From assembly GCA_007128345.1 (NCBI GenBank), contig SKXS01000259.1:1-11788 (forward strand): a stretch of 11,788 nucleotides of DNA, written 5' to 3'. A program made the translations under genes and the position numbers. Below are positions 5,724 to 11,788 of the stretch, piece after piece. The notes beneath the pieces were generated by a model. It saw only the letters and a list, made by a program, of their open reading frames with translations. It had not been told where the DNA came from and searched no databases. Origin of the DNA: Spirochaetia bacterium (GTDB lineage: Bacteria > Spirochaetota > Spirochaetia > PWKH01). The first letter of the stretch is position 1, and every line of letters begins with the position of its first letter.

Positions 5724-6655
5724 CGCACCAGCTGCTCGAGATGCGTATCAGGGCAATCAAACTCGCCTCTATTGTGGGTATTATAGGGAATGGACTGCTT
5801 GCCATGATCAAAGTATCCGTAGGTATTGTCGCAAACTCATTTGCCCTCGTGAGCGATGGGATAGATTCATTCACAGATGTGCTCACCTCAAGCATTACCC
5901 TCTTTACTGCTTCGGTTGCATCCCAGCCCCCCGATATGAAGCATCCCTACGGGCATGGGAGGGCGGAAACTATTGCGACGAAATTCCTGGCATTCATTAT
6001 TTTTTTCGCAGGCGGACAGCTGATCCTTACTGCAGGTGGGAAACTCTGGAATAGGGAATTCCTTGACATACCGCACGCAGTAACTCTCTACATAGCTGTG
6101 CTGTCAATTCTAGGGAAAGTGCTGCTGGGTATCTATAAAAAAGCTGTGGGGAAGAAGTATAAGAGCTCCATGCTGATTGCTGATGCAAAGAATATGCGTA
6201 ACGATGTGCTCATATCTGCCGGCGTATTTATTGGAATTTTTGTAACACGTACATTCAATTTCCCTGTGCTCGACCCCATTCTTGCAATTATCATCGGGGT
6301 CTACATCATCATCAGCGCTCTGGGCATCTTCTCAGAAACGAGCCTGGAGCTTATGGACGGTATAGCTGATCCCAAGATATACACCATGGTATTTGATGCG
6401 GCAAATTCTGTGAAACCAGTAACAAATCCCCACAAGACACGCATCAGGAAGCTGAATAATCTCTACATCATTGATATGGATATCGAAGTCGATGGAGATC
6501 TAAGTGTTAAACGAGGGCATGCGATCGCCATGGCTGTTGAAAAGAAAATTTACGAGTTAGTTCCCGATGTGTATGATGTGCATGTACATGTTGAACCCTT
6601 GGGAAATATTGAGGAAGAAGAATCATTCGGGATATCGGAAGATCTGCTGCAGTGA
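5684..6655 (+). CDS. Cation diffusion facilitator (CDF) metal exporter, possibly Mn-type
   Basis: CDF proteins export divalent metals (Zn, Fe, Mn, Co) by proton antiport as dimers. The 323 residues fit: six TM helices (about 25-210), then a cytoplasmic ferredoxin-like domain (about 225-305) ending in VHVHVEP. The transport site contributes Asp61 and Asp65 from TM2 (SDGIDSFTD) and, from TM5, Asn170 and Asp174 (ADAKNMRND). Zinc exporters such as YiiP carry His at the position of Asn170, and Asn or Asp there is linked with manganese. HPYGHGR (87-93) after TM2 is the usual conserved loop. The ATG at 5684 lies inside the end of the aminopeptidase gene, with GGAGG ten bases before it, suggesting translational coupling. 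A second ATG at 5741, after that gene's stop, has a poorer ribosome-binding site. gpmI starts 9 bp after its stop. Confidence 0.93.
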   Translation: MAAGENRTAAEAVAHQLLEMRIRAIKLASIVGIIGNGLLAMIKVSVGIVANSFALVSDGIDSFTDVLTSSITLFTASVASQPPDMKHPYGHGRAETIATKFLAFIIFFAGGQLILTAGGKLWNREFLDIPHAVTLYIAVLSILGKVLLGIYKKAVGKKYKSSMLIADAKNMRNDVLISAGVFIGIFVTRTFNFPVLDPILAIIIGVYIIISALGIFSETSLELMDGIADPKIYTMVFDAANSVKPVTNPHKTRIRKLNNLYIIDMDIEVDGDLSVKRGHAIAMAVEKKIYELVPDVYDVHVHVEPLGNIEEEESFGISEDLLQ

Positions 6656-6664
6656 GGAGAAAGT

Positions 6665-8320
6665 ATGAAAGAAGCGTTGCGTGTTCGTTCAGGCTACGAG
6701 AAACGGAGAGGTCCTGTGGTGCTCGTCATCATGGATGGAGTAGGATTCGGCAAGTACAAGGAAGGTGATGCTGTTGCGGCAGCACATACAGATACATTGG
6801 ACGGACTGTTTGCATCCTGTCCATGGACAAGTCTCAATGCTCACGGAACCGCAGTGGGGCTGCCTACGGATGATGACATGGGCAACAGTGAAGTAGGCCA
6901 TAACGCCATCGGCTGCGGACGGGTCTATGCACAGGGAGCGAAGCTGGTCAACAAATCCATTGAGGAAAAAACCGTATTCACGGGAAAGGTATGGAAAAAG
7001 CTGGTAAGCCAGGCGGTGGATAATGACGGGACCATGCATTTCCTCGGGCTGCTTTCTGACGGATATGTGCATTCCCATATGAACCACTTGAAGGCGCTCA
7101 TCGAACAGGCCAAGCGTGACCAGGTCAGGAAGGTCAGAGTGCACGCACTGCTTGACGGACGGGATGTTGGCGAGACATCGGCTTTGGACTACTTTGAACC
7201 GTTTGAAGCATACCTCAGCGAACTCAGTGACGATTCCTTTGACGCACGGATTGCCTCAGGCGGGGGTAGGATGGTTATCACCATGGACCGGTATAATGCA
7301 AACTGGGACATGGTAAAAAAAGGCTGGGAAACCCATGTGCTGGGAGAGGGGCGGCAGTTTGCATCTGCTTCAGAAGCGATTACCGTACTGCGGGATGAAA
7401 CTGGAGCGATTGACCAGGATATTCCCCCCTTTGTTATTGCTGAGGACGGTAAGCCGGTAGGTGCTGTTGAAGATGGGGACAGTTTTATCCTCTTTAATTT
7501 CCGGGGTGACCGTGCTTTGGAAATCACCAAGGCATTTGAGGCCGAAGAACTTCAGGAGTTTGACCGGAAGCGCGTTCCTGACGTTGAATTTGCCGGGATG
7601 ATGGAGTATGACGGAGATCTTCATGTACCCAAGCAGTACCTTGTTCCACCTCCGACTATAACCCGCACCATGGCTGAATTCTTGTGCAGTTCCGGGGTGA
7701 GGCAGTTTTCAATCAGTGAGACACAGAAATTCGGTCATGTAACCTACTTCTTTAACGGCAACAGGACGGGTAAATTCGACAAAAACCTGGAGACCTACGA
7801 AGAAATACCTTCAGATATCCTGCCGTTTGAACAGCGGCCCTGGATGAAATGTGCTGAGATCACCGACCGGGTGCTCCAAGTGATAGCCAGTGGGGATTAT
7901 GAGTTAATCAAACTGAATTTTCCTAATGGAGATATGGTTGGCCATACCGGCATCTACCAGGCAGTTCTCTGCTCAATAGAGGCGTTGGACCTCCAACTCG
8001 GCAGGCTGGTGAAATCTGTTAAAGATGCCGGCGGGATTATGGTAATCAGTGCAGATCATGGAAACTCAGACGACATGTTCGAGCACAGTGCTAAGACAGG
8101 TGAGGTGGTGCTGAGACCCGACGGAAAGCCGAAGGCGAAGACCTCCCATTCACTGAATCCTGTACCGTGCATTATCTACGATCCCGAGTACCGGGAAGAT
8201 TACCGCCTTGAACTGAAGCAGGGGCTGGGCATCAGTTCTCTTGCAGCCACCTGTATTGAGCTTATCGGTTTTGAACCTCCTGAAGACTACGATCCGAGCC
8301 TGATATCCTGGCATACTTGA
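6665..8320 (+). CDS. gpmI: 2,3-bisphosphoglycerate-independent phosphoglycerate mutase (iPGM)
   Basis: This glycolytic and gluconeogenic enzyme interconverts 3- and 2-phosphoglycerate through a phosphoserine intermediate and needs two Mn2+ ions. Asp24 (VIMDGVG), the nucleophile Ser75 (DMGNSEVGHN), Asp464 and His465 (SADHGNSDD) form one metal site. Asp423 and His427 (NGDMVGHTG) and His495 (KTSHSLNP) form the other. His136 (GYVHSH), DGRDVGE (164-170) and NFRGDRA (278-284) line the substrate site. At 551 residues it is longer than the usual 510-515. Part of the excess is an insertion at about 474-491, between ADHGN and TSH, of the sort seen in plant and nematode enzymes, plus an N-terminal extension of about 15 residues. 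GAGGAG, overlapping the CDF stop, gives a strong ribosome-binding site. It is the last gene of the likely operon, and I see no clear terminator after it. Confidence 0.97.
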   Translation: MKEALRVRSGYEKRRGPVVLVIMDGVGFGKYKEGDAVAAAHTDTLDGLFASCPWTSLNAHGTAVGLPTDDDMGNSEVGHNAIGCGRVYAQGAKLVNKSIEEKTVFTGKVWKKLVSQAVDNDGTMHFLGLLSDGYVHSHMNHLKALIEQAKRDQVRKVRVHALLDGRDVGETSALDYFEPFEAYLSELSDDSFDARIASGGGRMVITMDRYNANWDMVKKGWETHVLGEGRQFASASEAITVLRDETGAIDQDIPPFVIAEDGKPVGAVEDGDSFILFNFRGDRALEITKAFEAEELQEFDRKRVPDVEFAGMMEYDGDLHVPKQYLVPPPTITRTMAEFLCSSGVRQFSISETQKFGHVTYFFNGNRTGKFDKNLETYEEIPSDILPFEQRPWMKCAEITDRVLQVIASGDYELIKLNFPNGDMVGHTGIYQAVLCSIEALDLQLGRLVKSVKDAGGIMVISADHGNSDDMFEHSAKTGEVVLRPDGKPKAKTSHSLNPVPCIIYDPEYREDYRLELKQGLGISSLAATCIELIGFEPPEDYDPSLISWHT

Positions 8321-8499
8321 TGAGATTTCACTAAGGAGCATGCCAAGGAAGGGAATGAGAAGAACGAGCTGACGCAACCGCAATAAAAAATCCCCAAAAT
8401 TTCCCGATGATCTTTCATAACCACTGTGTAATTACTGATGTGGTCACTATACTGGCTTAAACGTAGGCACTCTTGCAGGCGAGTTTAAAAAAAGTATAC

Positions 8500-8515
8500 C
8501 CGATACACATATCGG
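8500..8515. repeat. Dyad CCGATA-CACA-TATCGG
   Basis: A perfect inverted repeat with 6-bp arms and a 4-bp spacer lies about 60 bp upstream of the -35 box of the XRE gene. It could be an operator half-pair or a small hairpin. No U-tract follows, so it is not a terminator. Confidence 0.4.
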
Positions 8516-8535
8516 TACGCCTGTAAGCGTCTATA

Positions 8536-8560
8536 AAAGTGTATAGCGAAAGTGTACAGC
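8536..8560 (+). repeat. Tandem 13-bp repeat (AAAGTGTAYAGC)
   Basis: AAAGTGTATAGC (8536-8547) and AAAGTGTACAGC (8549-8560) differ at one base and repeat with a 13-bp period, ending 14 bp before the -35 box of the XRE promoter. A weaker third copy, AAAGTATACCCG, sits at 8491-8502. The position suggests binding sites for a regulator. Confidence 0.5.
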
Positions 8561-8574
8561 ATATGTAAATTTTA

Positions 8575-8604
8575 TTGGACTATACCGTTTTTTCATTGTA
8601 TAAT
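8575..8604 (+). promoter_or_regulatory. Near-consensus promoter of the XRE regulator gene
   Basis: TTGGAC (8575-8580) and a perfect TATAAT (8599-8604) are separated by 18 bp. Transcription should start near 8611, giving a leader of about 35 nt that contains the ribosome-binding site AAGGTGA (8634-8640). It is the strongest promoter match in the window. Confidence 0.7.
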
Positions 8605-8614
8605 AAGCGCTTAT
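8603..8614. promoter_or_regulatory. 12-bp palindrome ATAAGCGCTTAT across the -10/+1 region (candidate XRE operator)
   Basis: A perfect palindrome shares its first two bases with the -10 box and spans the predicted transcription start. Binding here would block transcription. XRE/Cro-family repressors commonly autoregulate through short palindromes in this position, and the next gene encodes such a protein. Confidence 0.5.
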
Positions 8615-8645
8615 ATCAAAAAAAATCTACTAGAAGGTGAAGGCA

Positions 8646-9026
8646 ATGAAACTTCTTCAGACTTTTGGGGCAAAGGTACGACGAGCTCGACTGCTGAACG
8701 ACTTAACCCAAGAGCAGCTGTCAGAGAAGACAAAGCTCTCTGTTAAGCATCTAAGCTCTATTGAACGGGGAAAGAGATTCGTAACATGTAAAACCCTCAT
8801 ACGGCTGTCTCACGGGCTCGGAGTTGAAGCGGGAGACCTGTTCCCGGTATCAAGGAAAGCTTTTGAGCTGGAAACAAACGAGATGGCCGCTATAAATGAG
8901 AGCAAACGGGCATTCATCACATACCTGATGAATTCCTTGTGCCTTGCATCTGATGTCCCATGCAGCAGGTGCGGGGCTACCGAGCGGTTTATGCTGGACA
9001 GCACCAGGAAAAAGAGACGCTCATGA
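8646..9026 (+). CDS. XRE/Cro-family transcriptional regulator
   Basis: The protein has 126 residues from the ATG at 8646. Residues 7-66 form a Cro/C1-type helix-turn-helix: FGAKVRRARLLNDLTQEQLSE, then the recognition helix around LSVKHLSSIERGKR, then TLIRLSHGLGVEAGDLFP. This is the standard five-helix module. The C-terminal part (about 70-126) is short and not a domain I recognise. It contains Cys99, Cys106 and Cys109 (the latter pair in PCSRCG) and a basic end (RKKRRS). The cysteines could hold a metal or sense redox, but three is too few for a confident zinc site within one monomer. The frame extends upstream to a GTG at 8637, but that codon lies in the AAGGTGA ribosome-binding site that properly serves the ATG. 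Its promoter carries a palindrome, so autoregulation is likely. Other targets are unknown. Confidence 0.9.
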   Translation: MKLLQTFGAKVRRARLLNDLTQEQLSEKTKLSVKHLSSIERGKRFVTCKTLIRLSHGLGVEAGDLFPVSRKAFELETNEMAAINESKRAFITYLMNSLCLASDVPCSRCGATERFMLDSTRKKRRS

Positions 9027-9136
9027 TCGGGACGGCCCTGATATCCTGAACGGCATACGAATGTGTCTGTCTGCATTGGCGAATGATATATTTGGCTCTT
9101 CCGGATGTTGCAGTTTGAGTTTTCCGGATATATGAT

Positions 9137-9790
9137 ATGTCCATGGGTGATTCATCGTTACCTCGGGAGTTGGTCCGCAAGCTTCTGCACCTTCTGATTG
9201 CTCTTATCGTTCCTGTGATGAATTACTCGCCCTGGCTGGCCCTCTCGCTGCTCAGTTATGGTGTGATTCTCTACATAGTGAGTGAGCAGTACCGGCTGGA
9301 ATATGAAGAAAATCCTGATAAAAAGCTGCCGACCAATATGCTGACCTACGCGCTCATACATCCCCTTCGTACGATCAAGCAGGTTACCGTCCTGGTTTCA
9401 CGGCACTGTGAAAGTTCTGATATTGTGTGGGCCCCTGTCTTCCTGGCAGGAGGAGCCATGGCGGCAGTTCTGCTGTTTCCCCCCCGGTATGCGACAGTTG
9501 GCATCTACTGTCTGGCGTTAGGTGATACCGCTGCACTTTTTGGGGGAAAGATTTTCAAAGGTCCTTGCCTGCCGCTTTCCAAGGAAAAAAGCTACAGCGG
9601 AGCTATTATGTGCTGGATCGTGTGTGCAGGAATCACTTATTACTATTCCCAGAGCCTAGTCATTTCCTGCTTGGTCGGAGGTGCATGCGCCTTTGTTGAA
9701 TCCCTGCAGATACACAATGCCGATAACATCATGATTCCTGTTACAGGCGCCTTGAGCTATGAAGTGCTGAATAAGCTGCTTGTTGGCTAG
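9137..9790 (+). CDS. SEC59/dolichol-kinase-like membrane protein (probable CTP-dependent polyprenol or phytol-type kinase)
   Basis: The 217 residues form about six or seven hydrophobic helices. Signature blocks of the SEC59/VTE5 family, often labelled phosphatidate cytidylyltransferase, are present: ELVRKLLH (11-18), ALGDTAALFGGK (127-138) for nucleotide binding, KSYSGA (151-156), and ES-LQ-(I)H-NADN-IMIP (188-201). Characterised members phosphorylate isoprenoid alcohols (dolichol, phytol, farnesol) with CTP. In a bacterium the substrate could be undecaprenol or another polyprenol, which would recycle the lipid carrier for wall synthesis, but this is inference. The start is the ATG at 9137 with a weak GGA eight bases upstream, and an ATG at 9143 is equally possible. 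It lies 110 bp after the XRE gene on the same strand. Its stop overlaps the stop of the convergent next gene. Confidence 0.85.
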   Translation: MSMGDSSLPRELVRKLLHLLIALIVPVMNYSPWLALSLLSYGVILYIVSEQYRLEYEENPDKKLPTNMLTYALIHPLRTIKQVTVLVSRHCESSDIVWAPVFLAGGAMAAVLLFPPRYATVGIYCLALGDTAALFGGKIFKGPCLPLSKEKSYSGAIMCWIVCAGITYYYSQSLVISCLVGGACAFVESLQIHNADNIMIPVTGALSYEVLNKLLVG

Positions 9791-10587
9791 GACCACATGT
9801 ATTCAGTATAGATCATGTATACATAAAGTGCCGTTCCTGTGATGATCATGACGGAACCGACGGCGGATCTGATGAGCGAATGGGCAAAGCCGGTGTTATT
9901 GCCGATGAATACCAGCAGCAGCCCGATCCCGGCACCGGCGTACCGTTTACTGCTGTGATGGATTCCCGCACCGAAAAAACTCAGCACTCCTAACACAGCG
10001 ATGATCCGTATGAACAAGGGCAGTATATCATGAGAAACAGGTACGAACGGGAATATTCTCAGGATATGCAGTGTGTCGAGGGGCATGATGAGCGCGATCA
10101 TCGCAGAACCCACCGCTGCTGTAATAAGGAACACATGCTGTTTCATCTGGAAAATTCCGTAGGAAAAAAGACCAGCTATGCACATCATCAAGGTTCCAAA
10201 TATCCATAACAGGTAAAACAGCCTGACCATGAATACCGCAACAGGAAAAGGCAAGCCTATGAGGTAGAGCACAGGCGACAAATTGTATATGCCCAGGCCA
10301 GCGTAGGAGAGCAGCCCGAAAATGAAGAAGTTAATTTCCGGGTTTTTTGATTTCTTTAAGATATTCGCTGTAATGGAACCGCAGAGCAGAAATACGGCAC
10401 CCTGGATACCCGATATCGGAATACTGGCAGGCAAATTAACATGCGAACCGAGAAAAGGAAGTGATTCATACGATACGGTTTCCAGAGAAGGAAGGTATAG
10501 ATAGTAAAGAATGAACAGTGCTGCCAGAGAAATAACGGCTAGAGAGATACATGAGACTATAACTACCAGACGCTCGGTGCTGCTCAT
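9787..10587 (-). CDS. Uncharacterised multi-pass integral membrane protein
   Basis: I do not recognise a family. From the ATG at 10587 it has 266 residues with about eight hydrophobic helices, and no catalytic motif or soluble domain. An extracytoplasmic-looking loop of about 25 residues follows the first helix. The layout (first helix, loop, then a block of closely spaced helices) recalls the sensor regions of membrane histidine kinases, but no kinase or other output domain follows. The frame extends to a GTG at 10620, adding 11 residues. The ATG is preferred because MSSTERLVVIV is a normal start ahead of the first helix, although its ribosome-binding site is weak. It follows the symporter gene on the same strand by 54 bp, so the two may be co-transcribed. 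It converges with the kinase-like gene, sharing a 4-bp overlap. Confidence 0.75.
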   Translation of the reverse strand: MSSTERLVVIVSCISLAVISLAALFILYYLYLPSLETVSYESLPFLGSHVNLPASIPISGIQGAVFLLCGSITANILKKSKNPEINFFIFGLLSYAGLGIYNLSPVLYLIGLPFPVAVFMVRLFYLLWIFGTLMMCIAGLFSYGIFQMKQHVFLITAAVGSAMIALIMPLDTLHILRIFPFVPVSHDILPLFIRIIAVLGVLSFFGAGIHHSSKRYAGAGIGLLLVFIGNNTGFAHSLIRSAVGSVMIITGTALYVYMIYTEYMWS

Positions 10588-10641
10588 GGGTATATCATAC
10601 TTCAGAGAGAGAAAAAACACTATACGGGGAGAAAAAAAACA

Positions 10642-11788
10642 TCACACCATGTGTTCCAGCGGCGTATGCACCTCTGCTTCCAGCTTATATGCCGAAAAAG
10701 CTGACCCCATACCGGTGATGATTACATCCAAGGCTGCAGCGGCACCACTGACCAGCAGGGTTGGACCAATAATAAAAAATATCGATGGGTGATCGATTCC
10801 CATGAGCGTCAGGACAAGCCAGACGGTGAAGGTGACCTCCATATTCGGCATCCCTATGCAGAGTAAGGAGGCTGCCATGCTAATGCTGCATACGGCGATC
10901 AATTGAACCCAGGTGACTGGATCCGGCTGATACGCTGCAAGCAGCGATACGACCAGCATGGACGAGACCATAGCTGTACCCCCCCTGCCGAATACTGCAA
11001 AAAAGGGAATAGTGACTCCACTGACTTTCGTGGATACACCAAGGTTATCCCGGGTCTGTCCGTAAAGGGGAACCATGGCAAGCGTATAGCTCCCTGAAAC
11101 CGCGGCTGCTATAGCAGGTGCCAGCAGACCGGCCAACCACGTGAAAGGACGACGCTGAGGACTCAGCAGCATGGCAAAGAGGGGAAGAATTAGCAGGATG
11201 CCTACAGCTGCTGACAGGACGACGATAAGCAGCAGCACCGCTTCCAAGGAGACCAGCGTGAGCCCCCGATTCTGGTGCACCCAGGTTCCTGCAAGCACCA
11301 CCAGGCCTATGGAGAGGAACTCTGAGAAAACCCGTGACAACCGACTGAATATCAGGCTGAAAGAACTGAGGGCGCGGTATCCGGAAGACAGCTGTTTTTC
11401 ATCAGGGGAAAGCAGCAGACCAGTTATAACGGAACTTACCAGCACAATCCAAAGGGGCAGACGTTTTAGTGAGAGCGCATCCATGATCTCTGCAGTGCCC
11501 TGCGGCGGTATGAACTGGATTGATGATGCAATGATTTCAGGCATAGGCGTCACCTGCCACGCAAGAAGCCCGCCCATGAATACCAGCACCACATGGGCAA
11601 GAATGCTCCATACAAAAGACCAGCCCAGGATGCGGGTGAATTGACCGTGAGAACGGACGGACGCTATGCAGGTGGATAAGGTAAAGTAGATCAGCGGATA
11701 GAGTACCCAAGGTACGATATGCATGATCAGGTCCGAACCAAAGTATAGCCACTCGATATATTGCTGAAAAAAGGGTATAAATGCAGCA
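10642..11788 (-). CDS. Divergent SDF/DAACS-family symporter, 5' end outside the window
   Basis: The family (GltPh-like dicarboxylate/amino acid:cation symporters) moves acidic or neutral amino acids or C4 acids with Na+ or H+. The frame is open from the stop at 10644-10642 to the right edge, about 381 codons. The Met at 11724 lies inside the first helices, because the upstream residues (QQYIEWLYFGSDLIM, then HIVPWVLYPLIYFTL) fit the family's TM1/TM2 region. So the real start is off-window. Numbering from that Met, the scaffold is visible: hairpin 1 region around SGSYTLAMVPL (210-220), then DNLGVSTKVSGVTIPF, and the TM7 region with AVFGRGGTAM (243-252). The family's NMDG becomes GRGG, and TM8 (about 325-346) lacks the arginine and distal aspartate that hold substrate and Na+. 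Substrate and coupling ion are therefore doubtful. The membrane gene at 9787-10587 lies downstream. Confidence 0.8.
   Translation of the reverse strand, partial: AAFIPFFQQYIEWLYFGSDLIMHIVPWVLYPLIYFTLSTCIASVRSHGQFTRILGWSFVWSILAHVVLVFMGGLLAWQVTPMPEIIASSIQFIPPQGTAEIMDALSLKRLPLWIVLVSSVITGLLLSPDEKQLSSGYRALSSFSLIFSRLSRVFSEFLSIGLVVLAGTWVHQNRGLTLVSLEAVLLLIVVLSAAVGILLILPLFAMLLSPQRRPFTWLAGLLAPAIAAAVSGSYTLAMVPLYGQTRDNLGVSTKVSGVTIPFFAVFGRGGTAMVSSMLVVSLLAAYQPDPVTWVQLIAVCSISMAASLLCIGMPNMEVTFTVWLVLTLMGIDHPSIFFIIGPTLLVSGAAAALDVIITGMGSAFSAYKLEAEVHTPLEHMV

Larger units (their letters stand above)
8321..8645. other. Gene-free, AT-rich regulatory region between gpmI and the XRE gene
   Basis: No gene is supported here. 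A 10-codon frame (8340-8372) behind an AAGGAG is too short, and its ATG is too close to that site. The right half holds many short elements built on CTATA/TATAG or GTRTA: CTATACT (8447-8453), GTATACC (8494-8500), CTATA-N6-TATAG (8531-8546) and CTATACC (8580-8586). In addition there are the dyad at 8500-8515, the tandem repeat at 8536-8560, the promoter at 8575-8604 and the palindrome at 8603-8614. Confidence 0.6.

Noticed and set aside
8340..8372. 10-codon frame after gpmI with AAGGAG upstream
   Set aside because: The ATG is only one base from the Shine-Dalgarno-like sequence, and the peptide is too short to support.
11171..11644. 157-codon plus-strand frame opposite the symporter
   Set aside because: Its Ser/Thr/Arg-rich, low-information composition is typical of the antisense of a hydrophobic membrane gene.

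Overview
The window is a bacterial chromosomal segment with moderate GC content, dense genes and mostly housekeeping content. It contains no phage, transposon, CRISPR or defence locus. My best guess for the source is a spirochaete. This rests on the overall gene style: a very divergent SDF-type symporter, an uncharacterised multi-TM protein, a small SEC59-like polyprenol kinase and a long iPGM. No single marker proves it, so taxonomy should be treated as uncertain.

Layout. Positions 1-90 (minus) hold the first 30 codons of an ABC transporter ATPase that runs off the left edge. rlmE (372-968, minus) follows, and it diverges from a stand-alone two-CBS-domain gene (1190-1627, plus). The CBS gene has a good sigma70-type promoter overlapped by a perfect dyad, and a terminator-like hairpin after its stop. 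A gene-free stretch of about 540 bp comes next. It contains three consecutive inverted repeats (1860-1975), an orphan perfect Shine-Dalgarno sequence and two more palindromes, and is the best place in the window for an unannotated RNA. Then come five co-directional genes: a polyprenyl diphosphate synthase, a rhomboid protease (possibly leaderless), a three-domain Xaa-Pro aminopeptidase, a CDF metal exporter overlapping it by 40 nt, and gpmI. The last three look translationally linked and are probably one operon.

A second gene-free stretch (8321-8645) is rich in short repeats and dyads. It leads into an XRE/Cro-type regulator with a near-consensus promoter whose -10 box is overlapped by a 12-bp palindrome, a layout expected for autoregulation. 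Downstream, a SEC59/dolichol-kinase-like membrane protein (9137-9790) converges with a minus-strand membrane gene (9787-10587), and both stop codons lie in one CTAG. Upstream of the latter on the minus strand is a divergent SDF-family symporter (10642 to the right edge) whose reading frame stays open to the last base, so its N-terminus lies outside the window.

Most genes serve ribosome maturation, isoprenoid and lipid-carrier metabolism, peptide turnover, glycolysis and membrane transport. I do not see a clear new multi-gene system. The most interesting leads are the candidate structured RNA at 1842-1975, the operator cluster before the XRE gene, the Asn-containing metal site of the CDF protein, and the symporter that has lost its family's signature residues.
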